A DNA stretch of 64,000 bases from Falsibacillus albus (GCF_003668575.1 NZ_RCVZ01000008.1:1-64000); one strand, 5' to 3'; counted from the first letter of the stretch, positions 45,341 to 54,355 are shown. A program made the numbers and translations. The notes: a model not told the origin generated them from the sequence alone.

Positions 45341-47137
45341 TTACATATCATCATCAATCGTCGTACCTTTTCTCCGTCTTGCGAATAAGAAGACAATGAG
45401 TCCGATGACGATGACGCCTACAATGATGGATACGACTGCGGTTGTTGAGCTGCTGCTGTCTTTGCTTGTGCTTGAGGAAGATGAGCTTGCTTTCGTGTCT
45501 TCCTTGGCAGCGGCGCTTTCGGTTTTTGGTTTGACGTTTAAATAGTTGCTGTTATTGAAGGAATAGAAATAGGTGCCCCTTACTTTTGTCCATCCGTCCC
45601 ATTTGTCGGTGCGGACGGCTTGAAGGGCGTTGTCATATGTCAAGATGATATAAGGTGCTTCGTCATAAAGGATCTCCTGCATGCGATCGACGACTTCCTG
45701 CCGCTTTTGGCGGTCGAGAATGGTCGCCTGCTGTTCGAGCAGTTTGTCGTATTCGCTGTTGGAATAATAGGAATCACTTAAATTACCGATTTGCGAAGTA
45801 GACATAACCCGCAAAATTGTGGTCGGATCTGCATCCGTTCCCCAGCCCCAGATGAACATATCGAAATTGGCATTGTCGTAGATCTTATCCGAGAGCAAGC
45901 CGTCATCGACTGTGTCGATATCGATGGCGATGCCGACATTCTTCAGCATGCTTTGGATCATTTGCCCTGCGCGGACTTCTTCCGCTGTATCAGCCCTTAA
46001 ATATAAACGGAACTTCAGTTTCTTCCCGTCGGAGCTTTCGCGGATCCCGTCATTGTCGGTATCTTTGTAGCCGGCATCATCGAGCATTTTTTTCGCTCTA
46101 TCGGCATCGAATTCTCTCAATTCGTCCTTGGTCGGCTTGTAATGCCAGAAGTCCAGGCTTGGAGGGATCAGCGTGGTGCCCGGAGTCCCTTGCCCGGAGT
46201 ACGCGACATCGATGATTTTCTTTTTATCCAGCGCGTAGCTGATGGCTTGGCGGATGCTTTTGTCTTTTAAAAGTGGATTTCCTTTCGACTTTGGATCCCC
46301 CCAAGTATTGATGGCAAGCTCCGTGAATCCATGTGTGGATGCTGTGGCAACGTCGATGGAATCATCCGCTGAAAGGGGCTTCACTTGATTGGCATTGATG
46401 TTGATCGATGCATCGATTTCGCCTTTTTTCAGTGATTGAACCATCGTGTCATTGTTGGCATAAAGAACGAAAACGAGTTCGTCGATGTGAGGTTTTTGAT
46501 AAAAATAATCTTCATTTTTTGATAGCTTGATATATTCGCCTTTCTTGAACTCTTCAAATTTGAAAGGACCGGTCCCGATCGGCTTGTCATTCGGCCATTT
46601 TTCCAAATCCTTCATCGATACATCTTTCCAAATGTGTTCCGGCAGGATCGGGGTCGTCATTTGCAGCATGTTCGCCTTTGGATCCTTCGTCTTGATGACG
46701 ACCGTATAATCATCAGGCGTTTCAATGGACGTGATGCCATCCAAATAGCCGGCATATAGACCCAATCCGCTCTTCTGGATCGTTTCGTAGGTGAACTTGA
46801 CATCCTTGGAAGTGAATGGGACGCCGTCATGCCATTTCACATCTTTTTGCAGATGGAAGGTCCACGTCAGGTGATCGTCGCTGACGTCCCAGCTTTTCGC
46901 GAGTCTTCCTTCCGGCTCGACCTTGTCGTTGAAGGCAACCAATGGGTCATAAATCAGCTTGAAAATTTCCGTGGACGAAATGCTGTAGGCGATGAACGGG
47001 CTGATGCTGTCCGGCTCTGCCGTCCAACCGACCTTCAAGGTGACGGGATCTGCGGCTTTCGTCGTCATGCTCGCGAATGAGCTGAAAGTTGAAAAAAGTA
47101 GTAAACACATAATCATAATGGCAATCTTATTTTTCAT
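45341..47137 (-). CDS. Peptide-binding protein of ABC importer (SBP family 5) with C-terminal membrane anchor
   Basis: A family 5 solute-binding protein of about 598 residues. A signal peptide (about residues 1-28) lacks any lipobox Cys. Instead the C terminus carries a Ser-rich spacer, a hydrophobic helix of about 20 residues (TTAVVSIIVGVIVIGLIVFL) and the positively charged stop RRRK, so the protein is probably anchored by its C-terminal helix. This is unusual for a Bacillus binding protein. I chose ATG 47137, for which GAGGGGG is 9 bases upstream; the two earlier ATG codons overlap that site. It lies immediately after an LD-carboxypeptidase gene. Confidence 0.87.
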   Translation of the reverse strand: MKNKIAIMIMCLLLFSTFSSFASMTTKAADPVTLKVGWTAEPDSISPFIAYSISSTEIFKLIYDPLVAFNDKVEPEGRLAKSWDVSDDHLTWTFHLQKDVKWHDGVPFTSKDVKFTYETIQKSGLGLYAGYLDGITSIETPDDYTVVIKTKDPKANMLQMTTPILPEHIWKDVSMKDLEKWPNDKPIGTGPFKFEEFKKGEYIKLSKNEDYFYQKPHIDELVFVLYANNDTMVQSLKKGEIDASININANQVKPLSADDSIDVATASTHGFTELAINTWGDPKSKGNPLLKDKSIRQAISYALDKKKIIDVAYSGQGTPGTTLIPPSLDFWHYKPTKDELREFDADRAKKMLDDAGYKDTDNDGIRESSDGKKLKFRLYLRADTAEEVRAGQMIQSMLKNVGIAIDIDTVDDGLLSDKIYDNANFDMFIWGWGTDADPTTILRVMSTSQIGNLSDSYYSNSEYDKLLEQQATILDRQKRQEVVDRMQEILYDEAPYIILTYDNALQAVRTDKWDGWTKVRGTYFYSFNNSNYLNVKPKTESAAAKEDTKASSSSSSTSKDSSSSTTAVVSIIVGVIVIGLIVFLFARRRKGTTIDDDM

Positions 47138-47154
47138 CCTCATTTTCCCCCTCA

Positions 47155-48105
47155 TTAAGATACCCCTGTTTCCGTGACAAAGAGTTTTCCATTTGTTGCT
47201 TCAAGCCGTGCACCGACGCCGATTGGCAAGGTCGCCAAATCTTTCGTATGGCCGATCGGCAGTCCGTGGATGGCAGGGATCTTCAACGGCTCTAAAAATT
47301 CGTAAAGAATATCCTCTAGACTGAACGTGACATGGAACCCTGGATTATGCTTGAATGGCTCACAGTTGGTGCATTCCCCGATGACAATGCCGGCCGCTTC
47401 CTGCAATTTTCCGGCATTCAGGAGATGTGTGAAGGAATGGTCGAGGATCCAAGGCTCCGTCCAAACCTCCTCAAGGAACAAAATTTTCCCCTTTGTATCG
47501 ATTTCGAATGGGGTTCCCAAAGAGGCACATACAAGAGAAAGATTACCGCCGACAAGTTCTCCTTCTGCGTCCCCCTTGTTGATGATATTGATCCACTTTT
47601 TCTTGTCGGAAAGCGAGATTTCCCCGATGGGTTCTTCCTTTGTCAACGCCTTGAATAGGTGGTCCTTGCGGTATTCAGAAAGATCTTCCGGATTGAATCC
47701 AGCCATTCCGGGTCCGTGGAAGGTAACAAGATTTGTGAATTTATGAATGGCCAAGTGAAGGGAAGTGATGTCACTATAGCCAATGAAGATTTTGGGGTTT
47801 TGGCGGACGAGCTCGAAATCGATATACCTCATCATCCTGGCGGAACCATATCCGCCTTGGGTGACGAATATCGCATCGACTTCGGGATCGGCGAACATCT
47901 CATTGAAATCATGGGCACGCTCTTGATCGGTACCTGCCAAGTATTCGTATTTGTTGTTCACATTTTTCCCGACTTTGACACGGAATCCCCACTCTTCAAG
48001 GGTTTGGATTCCTCTCGTCAAATCGCTGCGGTTATACAAGGGGCTTGCGGGGGCGATAATGCCCACTGTCTGTCCTTTTTCCAGTTTCTTAGGCTTTATT
48101 TTCAT
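47155..48105 (-). CDS. ldcA: LD-carboxypeptidase family protein (peptidase S66)
   Basis: 316 residues of the S66 family, cytoplasmic serine peptidases. LdcA removes the terminal D-alanine from murein tetrapeptides; other members act on modified peptides such as microcin C. The nucleophile region GYSDITSLHLAIH, the Glu in FLEEVWTEPW and the His in HGLPIGHT form the Ser-Glu-His triad. I chose ATG 48105 for its upstream TGGAG site. It overlaps the end of the IclR-type gene and precedes the peptide-binding protein gene, so imported D-amino-acid peptides are a likely substrate. Confidence 0.85.
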   Translation of the reverse strand: MKIKPKKLEKGQTVGIIAPASPLYNRSDLTRGIQTLEEWGFRVKVGKNVNNKYEYLAGTDQERAHDFNEMFADPEVDAIFVTQGGYGSARMMRYIDFELVRQNPKIFIGYSDITSLHLAIHKFTNLVTFHGPGMAGFNPEDLSEYRKDHLFKALTKEEPIGEISLSDKKKWINIINKGDAEGELVGGNLSLVCASLGTPFEIDTKGKILFLEEVWTEPWILDHSFTHLLNAGKLQEAAGIVIGECTNCEPFKHNPGFHVTFSLEDILYEFLEPLKIPAIHGLPIGHTKDLATLPIGVGARLEATNGKLFVTETGVS

Positions 48106-48889
48106 TATCTGCTCCATTCCATTCTAGAATTTTTTGCTTCCCTCCAAGGCTGTTGGAAATATCATGCGCGGCCATCAGGAGAAGCTCCAGGAATTCCGCT
48201 TTCTTTTCTTCGGTAAAATAGTGCTTCGGTCCGGAAATGGCGATGCCGGCGACCATTTTATCTTCATAGTTGAAGACCGGCGCCGCGAAGGCCAGCACCC
48301 CAAGGGCAAGCTCTCCTTCTGATTTTGAATAGCCTTTTTCCCTGATGTCGTTCAAGTCCTGTAAAAGTTCTTCTTTTTGGGAAATGGTGATCGGTGTGTA
48401 TGTTTTGAGGTCTGTCGTTAAGATGTCGATTTCTCTTTGGGGTAGGTAAGCAAGGATCACCTTGGATAAAGCGCCGGCATAGATCGGGATCTTTTGTCCG
48501 ACCTTGATTTCATAGCCGAAATGATGAAAGGATTCAAAGTTGATGAGGCAAAGCGCTTCTCCTTCGTCATAAATGCTCAGGTTGATGTTCATTTCCGTCT
48601 GGCTCGATAATTTCTGCAGATGCGGGGTGGCCTTTTGGATCAGGTTGTACCCTTGGATGACGACCCCGGCGATGCGGACAAATTGTATGCCCAATCGATA
48701 CTTGCCGGTGCTGCTGTCCTGCTCCAAATACCTCCGCGCCGTCAAGGTCTGCAGATTCCGGTGCACAACCGCGAGCGCCAGGTCCGTCCGGGTCGAGATC
48801 TCCTTAAGGGAGAGCTCCTGATCACGATTCGTGAAGCATTCAATGATGTCGAATGCCCGCTCGACCGCTCGAATTCGATTCTCTGTCAC
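48089..48889 (-). CDS. IclR-family transcriptional regulator
   Basis: A 266-residue IclR regulator starting at GTG, with an N-terminal winged helix (about 8-70, SLKEISTRTDLALAVVHRNL) and a C-terminal effector-binding GAF-like domain (about 85-250). As first gene of the ldcA-opp-M20-creatininase operon it probably controls that operon in response to a breakdown product. No operator was identified. Confidence 0.87.
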   Translation of the reverse strand: MTENRIRAVERAFDIIECFTNRDQELSLKEISTRTDLALAVVHRNLQTLTARRYLEQDSSTGKYRLGIQFVRIAGVVIQGYNLIQKATPHLQKLSSQTEMNINLSIYDEGEALCLINFESFHHFGYEIKVGQKIPIYAGALSKVILAYLPQREIDILTTDLKTYTPITISQKEELLQDLNDIREKGYSKSEGELALGVLAFAAPVFNYEDKMVAGIAISGPKHYFTEEKKAEFLELLLMAAHDISNSLGGKQKILEWNGADNENKA

Positions 48890-49031
48890 TGTTTCACCTG
48901 CCTTTCGATATCAGTGTTTCCGTACAGCGGAAACACGTTTTCATTTTTAGCATATTAACCTACTTCAACAAAAATGCAGACAATCCTCTAAATTTTCTGA
49001 ATTTATTTGATATTTAAGTGAAAAGATCATG

Positions 49032-49080
49032 AAAAGGTGACAGGCACCATCCAATTTTTGGATGGTGCCTGTCACCTTTT
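49032..49080. repeat. GGTGACAGGCACC palindrome, copy 9
   Basis: A perfect hairpin with AAAA/TTTTT flanks and an AATTTTT loop. It follows the minus-strand 114-residue membrane protein gene and could terminate it. Confidence 0.88.
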
Positions 49081-49103
49081 TAGTTATCTTTTTATTCAAC
49101 ATA

Positions 49104-49448
49104 TTAATCTTCCAATGGCCGCCATATTAGCCTGTTTAATAAATTGAGATTGAAATAGATGATGGCTAACAAGCATATAAGAAGAAGCAGCTGAAATCCA
49201 ATGAGATAGAATAGTCGTTTTGGTGCCAAACGCATCCTGTGGAATACGTACGTCACTGGTACAGCGACAATCAAGCTGATAAGGATCACCCATACATCAA
49301 GGTTTGAGAAAAGATGAAAATAAAAATCCGGAAAAGCGCTTTGCAATTGTTGAGCGAAAAAGGAAAATAACAGCACAACTAAAGCAAACACAATTAAGGC
49401 ATTAATGATGAATATAAGAAAATAAACAGGTAAAGAGTTTCTTTTCAT
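49104..49448 (-). CDS. Hypothetical small membrane protein
   Basis: A 114-residue protein with three predicted membrane helices (about 8-32, 50-66 and 80-100) and few charged residues otherwise. The ATG has an excellent GGGAGGAT site. No family is recognised. It stands alone between two palindromes (copies 9 and 10), so nothing in the context suggests a role. Confidence 0.6.
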   Translation of the reverse strand: MKRNSLPVYFLIFIINALIVFALVVLLFSFFAQQLQSAFPDFYFHLFSNLDVWVILISLIVAVPVTYVFHRMRLAPKRLFYLIGFQLLLLICLLAIIYFNLNLLNRLIWRPLED

Positions 49449-49571
49449 GTTCCATCCTCCCTAGTCGATATTATTGAAGCCACCTTGTTACAGATATTAC
49501 CACAAACAAAATCTCTTCCATATACTTACACGCATTGTAATACTTGATAAGATTGAAAAGAATGGAAATTT

Positions 49572-49620
49572 ATAGGGTGACAGGCACCATCCACTTTCTG
49601 GATGGTGCCTGTCACCCTAT
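49572..49620. repeat. GGTGACAGGCACC palindrome, copy 10
   Basis: A perfect hairpin with ATAGGG/CCCTAT ends and a CTTTC loop, just upstream of the ECF sigma promoter. Confidence 0.85.
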
Positions 49621-49672
49621 ACAACCCGATACATACCACGTGACCTACGAAACTTTAAAAAATTCCCTTTTT

Positions 49673-49699
49673 TGAGACGGTTTTCTTGGATGATGCGTC
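49673..49699 (+). promoter_or_regulatory. ECF-type autoregulatory promoter of the sigma gene
   Basis: TGAGAC (49673-49678) and CGTC (49696-49699, within CGTCTAAGG) are separated by 17 bp. The same pair with the same spacing recurs at 51774-51800. It resembles the TGAAAC/CGTC pattern of Bacillus ECF sigma factors. Confidence 0.75.
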
Positions 49700-49733
49700 T
49701 AAGGGTCAGAGATCAAAAAAGGAAGTGAAGGGA

Positions 49734-50306
49734 TTGTTCAGCGCTATGCAAAGCAGCGGGTTAAGCAAGGGGGCAGATGTGGAGCTGGATGCAGCAGCGA
49801 TGCTGGAAAGCTTGATTGACCAGTACGAACGGGCAGTGACACAATTCGCTTATACGTATGTGAAGGATTGGGGAGCGGCCCAGGATATCTCACAAGAGGT
49901 CTTCATTAAAATCTATGAGAAATTGGATTCGTTCCAACATCGTTCGTCCATGAAAACATGGATTTTCAGCATCACGGCCAACCAATGCAAAGATTACTTA
50001 AGAAGTCTAGAGGGGAAAAAGAGGAAGCTTTCCTCTTTCGTTCAAAATATATTTACACAAAATGATGAAAAAACGCCAGAGCAAATCATAGAAGAGAAAC
50101 AATCAAACGACAGCCTGGCGCAGGACGTTTTATCACTCCCGGTGAAATATAGGGAAATCATCATTCTATACTATTATGAAGAACTCAATACGAATGAAAT
50201 CGCAAGCCTGCTAGACATCAGCGGATCCACCGTCAGGACAAGGCTGGACCGGGCACGAAAGCAGCTAAAGGACCTGAACGAAGGGAGAGAAGGTAATGGA
50301 AGATAA
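49734..50306 (+). CDS. ECF (group IV) RNA polymerase sigma factor
   Basis: This sigma-70 family protein has region 2 (YVKDWGAAQDISQEVFIKIY, about 40-65) and region 4 (LPVKYREIIILYYYEELNTN then STVRTRLDRARKQL, about 140-185) but no regions 1 or 3. An open frame begins at TTG 49686, but the promoter -10 lies at 49696-49699, so that start cannot be used from this promoter. TTG 49734 has AAGGAAGTGA at a spacing of 8; ATG 49746 is the alternative. It overlaps the next gene by 11 bp. It likely transcribes its own operon and the paralogue at 51923. It is not clearly one of the named Bacillus ECF factors. Confidence 0.85.
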   Translation: MFSAMQSSGLSKGADVELDAAAMLESLIDQYERAVTQFAYTYVKDWGAAQDISQEVFIKIYEKLDSFQHRSSMKTWIFSITANQCKDYLRSLEGKKRKLSSFVQNIFTQNDEKTPEQIIEEKQSNDSLAQDVLSLPVKYREIIILYYYEELNTNEIASLLDISGSTVRTRLDRARKQLKDLNEGREGNGR

Positions 50307-51693
50307 ACTTCAGAGGTTAAAAGAAGAACTATATGCAGAAGTATTCGCGAAAATGCCGAACGAATCGCAAAAACGGCAAATCATCAATAAAATTCAACGA
50401 AAACAAAAAAAGAAGTCCTTCCTGAATAATAAATGGCTTTATCCGGTCCTGGCAGTAGCAGCGATTTTTATCGCCGTCATCATGGCTTATCCGATGCTGA
50501 AGGAGCAGACCCCGAATTCTGCAAAGCAAACACCCAAGCCAAACCCGAATCCGGATCATCATGTGATCCTCCCTGATAAAGAAATGCCAAAAGAACATAA
50601 GGACGAACCGAAGCAGGAACAAAAACCGCCGGTGAAGCATGAAAAAACAGCAGAAGAGTGGAAGCAGGAGTTCAGGCAAATTTGGACATCCGAGCGTGAG
50701 CCATTTGATAAATTATTGATCAAATATAATCGGGATCGTCTAAATTACGGCGAGCATTACTTCCACGAAATGCAAGTGAAAAGCGAATTGCGGAATGGTG
50801 ATATATTTGCGAGAGTAGAAGGCTATAACAAAAATGTAGGAAATATTAAAGATCCCTTTGGAAGTATTATTAAAAATGACACTTTATATGACCTCAATCC
50901 ACATGCTGAGACAAAGACATATGAGGTGATCAAGTTGGAAGGATCGGCAAAAGACATTTTCAACTCACCGGAGTTCTCAAGTCCATACCCGCTCTTTCCT
51001 TCAGGAGCTGACTTGACCAGTGAAAGGTTCAAATGGACTGTTGATCGATACAATGAAAAGGAACATTGGATAAAAATTTCAGCAGAAAATACCAAGCCCA
51101 AAGAAGGACAATCCGAATTTGCGGATGAAGCCCGCTTCACAGCAGAGGTTGATACAACTTACGGAATCCTGATGGATTTGAAAATGTACGATGAGCAAAA
51201 TCAGCTCATTGATAATGTAAATGTGACGGAACTGAAAGTAAACAATGAAGTGCGAAACTTGAATCTTGATCTCAACATCCCAGCAGGGTATAAGAATATA
51301 GAAGAAGCCATGAAAGAAAGAGTAAAAATTAATGACAATTGGGTCCAATCTGCCAAAGCGAAAATCCAAAAAAATCACCCTGAAGTCAATGATGTCACCT
51401 ATTATGGTGAAGGAGGTGCACTCGTCTTTGCCATAAATTTTAAAGACAATACCGATTTAGACAAGGAAAAAACCATTGCGCAGGAATTCTCGGACCAATT
51501 CACGATCAATGCCAATGCCTCCGAAGAATATAAATCACGCAACAACACCGTTTGGGGAAAAGGACAATATGGTCTGAATGTCATGATCAGTAACAGCCTT
51601 ATACGATGCCAAGGAATGGGAAGCGGAAAAGAAGACGCATCTGGCACACCTCTTTTGAAATGGGAAGAACCAGATAAAATAATAAGCCATTAA
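50296..51693 (+). CDS. Putative membrane-bound anti-sigma factor
   Basis: 465 residues: a cytoplasmic N terminus of about 46 residues (helical LQRLKEELYAEVFAKMPNES), one membrane helix (about 48-66), a Pro/Lys-rich linker and a large extracellular domain from about residue 120 with the conserved blocks EEWKQEFRQIWTSEREPFDK and NVNVTELKVNNEV. Overlap with the sigma gene and the single-pass layout indicate a regulator that holds the sigma factor at the membrane. The canonical zinc anti-sigma motif HxxxCxxC is absent, so this is inferred from context. The extracellular domain is shared with the protein at 51923. Confidence 0.7.
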   Translation: MEDKLQRLKEELYAEVFAKMPNESQKRQIINKIQRKQKKKSFLNNKWLYPVLAVAAIFIAVIMAYPMLKEQTPNSAKQTPKPNPNPDHHVILPDKEMPKEHKDEPKQEQKPPVKHEKTAEEWKQEFRQIWTSEREPFDKLLIKYNRDRLNYGEHYFHEMQVKSELRNGDIFARVEGYNKNVGNIKDPFGSIIKNDTLYDLNPHAETKTYEVIKLEGSAKDIFNSPEFSSPYPLFPSGADLTSERFKWTVDRYNEKEHWIKISAENTKPKEGQSEFADEARFTAEVDTTYGILMDLKMYDEQNQLIDNVNVTELKVNNEVRNLNLDLNIPAGYKNIEEAMKERVKINDNWVQSAKAKIQKNHPEVNDVTYYGEGGALVFAINFKDNTDLDKEKTIAQEFSDQFTINANASEEYKSRNNTVWGKGQYGLNVMISNSLIRCQGMGSGKEDASGTPLLKWEEPDKIISH

Positions 51694-51694
51694 G

Positions 51695-51745
51695 AAAAAG
51701 GTGACAGGCACCATCCAGAAAATGGATGGTGCCTGTCACCTTTTT
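51695..51745. repeat. GGTGACAGGCACC palindrome, copy 11
   Basis: A perfect hairpin with five A and five T flanks, placed right after the anti-sigma gene stop, well suited as its terminator. Confidence 0.9.
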
Positions 51746-51773
51746 AAATTTATTACAATTTCACCCATTTTTA

Positions 51774-51800
51774 TGAGACGCTTTTCACCCCCGCTTCGTC
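51774..51800 (+). promoter_or_regulatory. Second ECF-type promoter, target of the sigma factor
   Basis: TGAGAC (51774-51779), 17 bp, CGTC (51797-51800, within CGTCTAAGG) matches the promoter of the sigma gene, including the shared TTTTC after the -35. It is about 120 bp upstream of the paralogous membrane protein gene. Confidence 0.75.
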
Positions 51801-51922
51801 TAAGGGGTGAAAGATATAAAGCAAAAAAAGGGATTGGTCGATTTTATGCATGACATCTTTCACTTACACAGGAACATACAAATATACAGTCACGGAAACA
51901 AGGATCTAAAGGGGATGAAATC

Positions 51923-53344
51923 ATGAAAGAAAAGAACAAAATGAGCAGATCAGAACGAAAGCAGAAATCTCCATACAAGAAATGGGGATATCCCTTCGCG
52001 GGAGCAGCCGTGCTGGCGATCGGGGCCATCACCGCTTATCCAATGATCCATACCGACAAACCGACAACAGCAACGAAGTCGGCCTATGAAAATAGAGTGG
52101 TGTCGAATCTTATGCAGCCCATCGAGGCAGCACCTTCAAACAACGCCGCACCGAAACCGGAACCAACAACTGAGAAACCAGCCGGATCCGGGCAAGAAAA
52201 TATCTCAAAACCCGAAGGAAAAACGGCACCTGACAAAGCCGTAAAGGAACAACCGAAAAAAGAAACACCCGACCAAACAGAAGCGCCCTCGATGACAGCG
52301 GATCAATGGAAGAATAAATTCAAAGAGCTATGGTCATCCCCGCGTGAGCCGTTTGAGAAGCTGATATTGGCATACGATAAGGACACCCTTGCCCAAGGGC
52401 ATCACTATCTATTTCAGGGAGAATTCAAATCGGAAATGAAAAATGGCCAATTACAAGCGGTATCCGAATACCAACATAATAAGGAAGGTGTAATGACGAA
52501 TCCTTCCCGCCTCATCTTAAAGGATCAGACGCTCCTACACTTGCATCCTAATATTAAAAAATATGACAAACAACAGGTGAAGGGAATGGCCAAGCAAATC
52601 TACAATTCAGCTGATTACTTTCATCCCGTACCGATTTTCCCTGGAAACTATGCACTGGCGAATGATAACTTCCACTGGACGGTCGTCGAAAATAACGAAA
52701 ATGAGCATTGGGTCAAAATCACTGCCAAAAACACCGAGCCTAATAAAGCGCCCGATGCTCCTTTTGCCTATAAGGATCATTTTACCGCCACAATTGATAC
52801 GGACAATGGAATATTGCTCGACCTGAAAATGTACGATGACCATAACCAAATCATCGAAAGCCTCAATGTGACCGAATTGAAAATCAATGATGAAGTGCAG
52901 AATTTAGATATGGACTTCACCATTCCATCCGACTATATGAATATGGAAGACTATTGGAACAACCTGGTCGAGTTTGATGACAACTGGTTTGGCACTGCAA
53001 AACAAGCAATCATGAAAGAATACCCTGTAGTCGAAGACGCATTCTATTCCGGTGAAGATGGAAATATCAGCTTTGTTCTATCCTTAAAAGACGGAATAGA
53101 CCCTGAAAAAGGAAAAGCCATCGCAAAAGAATTTATGGAAAAAGTGACTGAGAATGCCAACACTTCCGAAGGATATCAAAAACGAGGCATCACCATCTGG
53201 TCCAAAAACCAATACACATTCGATGTCCGGATCGATGTAGATCAACAAAGCTATGACGCCTATATCACGGAACACAACGATCAAACCGGTCTTCCGCCAA
53301 TGAAATGGAACAAACCAACCAAGCGGCTATCCCCGAAAATATAA
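51923..53344 (+). CDS. Membrane protein, paralogue of the putative anti-sigma factor
   Basis: 473 residues: a short basic cytoplasmic tail (about 1-23), a membrane helix (about 24-43, ending AYPM as in the paralogue), a long Pro/Glu/Lys linker and an extracellular domain. The domain shares DQWKNKFKELWSSPREPFEK, NENEHWVKITAKNTEP, GILLDLKMYDDHNQIIESLN and VTELKINDEV with the protein at 50296. It lacks the N-terminal helical segment that would contact the sigma factor. It could be a sensor, decoy or effector of the response. The start follows AAGGGGAT. Confidence 0.7.
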   Translation: MKEKNKMSRSERKQKSPYKKWGYPFAGAAVLAIGAITAYPMIHTDKPTTATKSAYENRVVSNLMQPIEAAPSNNAAPKPEPTTEKPAGSGQENISKPEGKTAPDKAVKEQPKKETPDQTEAPSMTADQWKNKFKELWSSPREPFEKLILAYDKDTLAQGHHYLFQGEFKSEMKNGQLQAVSEYQHNKEGVMTNPSRLILKDQTLLHLHPNIKKYDKQQVKGMAKQIYNSADYFHPVPIFPGNYALANDNFHWTVVENNENEHWVKITAKNTEPNKAPDAPFAYKDHFTATIDTDNGILLDLKMYDDHNQIIESLNVTELKINDEVQNLDMDFTIPSDYMNMEDYWNNLVEFDDNWFGTAKQAIMKEYPVVEDAFYSGEDGNISFVLSLKDGIDPEKGKAIAKEFMEKVTENANTSEGYQKRGITIWSKNQYTFDVRIDVDQQSYDAYITEHNDQTGLPPMKWNKPTKRLSPKI

Positions 53345-53355
53345 AAAAAGGTAAC

Positions 53356-53407
53356 AAAAAAGGTGACAGGCACCATCCAGAAAATGGATGGTGCCTGTCA
53401 CCCTTTT
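53356..53407. repeat. GGTGACAGGCACC palindrome, copy 12
   Basis: A perfect hairpin between the convergent 51923 and 53413 genes, with A and T flanks on both sides. Confidence 0.9.
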
Positions 53408-53412
53408 CAATA

Positions 53413-54210
53413 TCATTCAGCAATAAAATACTTTTCCAAATACTCCGCCCACAGTTTGTGCCCTTTTTCGTTCGGGGCGCTTTGCGAAGGTGTCAAATCT
53501 TCCTTCACGGCCGCAGTCGCCGGATCTGGCCAGGCTGTCCAATGATCTAAGTACGTAATAGATTTCGACTCGGCGAATTTCTTAATCGCCGCGACTTGCC
53601 TAGGGTAGTAAGTAGATTGATAGATCGGATGAGGCGGCTGCAGAATCATCACGGCATCACCTAGCGCTGCCTGGAACTTCTCAAAATTTTTCTCTTCACT
53701 CTCCACCGGCACATACCCATTATCATTCAACGTGAATGGCTCAAACAGCACCATATCCGGTTTGAAATCGGCAACCTCTTGATAATCGCTATACTTAATA
53801 AACTTGCTGGACCGAATACTATCATACTCAAAGATCTTCACCTGCAGTACATCGCTTCCAAAGGCCTGCTCCATTTTCGTCTTCAATTGCACCGACCATC
53901 CGTTAACATCCTTCCCCAATGACTGTGAACCCACAATACCCATCAAAAAGGGCTGATTGCTTTTCATCTTCGACTTCAAAGCTTCCTGTGCTTTCAATGA
54001 CCAATTTTTAGCCAACATGATAGCCCGTTTCTCTTGTTCAGACAATTCGAATTTATTAGGACTATCATCCGGAAGAGAGGGGGTGGTTCTATCATCATCA
54101 TTTTCTGATCCGGCTGCAGCCACACTCTCATTCCAATGAAGTGTCCCTAGCGCCAAGACTCCAACAAAAATGATGAGCAGCACACTGATTAGTAATATCT
54201 TCAATCGCAT
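53413..54210 (-). CDS. SGNH/GDSL-hydrolase-like exported protein
   Basis: This 265-residue protein has an N-terminal signal anchor (about 5-25) and an SGNH-like fold: MGIVGSQSLGKD in the block I position, with Ser/Gly, and the DHWTAWPD block near the C terminus with Asp. Such proteins next to exopolysaccharide loci often act as esterases or acetyltransferases on polysaccharide. I chose ATG 54210 because GAGGTGG precedes it; a longer frame to 54390 would run through the divergent promoter region. It is divergent from tkmA, which suggests a link with the polysaccharide operon. Confidence 0.7.
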   Translation of the reverse strand: MRLKILLISVLLIIFVGVLALGTLHWNESVAAAGSENDDDRTTPSLPDDSPNKFELSEQEKRAIMLAKNWSLKAQEALKSKMKSNQPFLMGIVGSQSLGKDVNGWSVQLKTKMEQAFGSDVLQVKIFEYDSIRSSKFIKYSDYQEVADFKPDMVLFEPFTLNDNGYVPVESEEKNFEKFQAALGDAVMILQPPHPIYQSTYYPRQVAAIKKFAESKSITYLDHWTAWPDPATAAVKEDLTPSQSAPNEKGHKLWAEYLEKYFIAE

Positions 54211-54355
54211 AAATATCCACCTCATTTGAAATTTATTCCATGACGTAAAAAGGCATCCTAAATTATAAAAATTTGTTATTATTAATAAATAAAGGACATT
54301 TTGTAACAAATCTATTAAAATTATGACAAGGTTACACGAAAAATACAATGTAATA

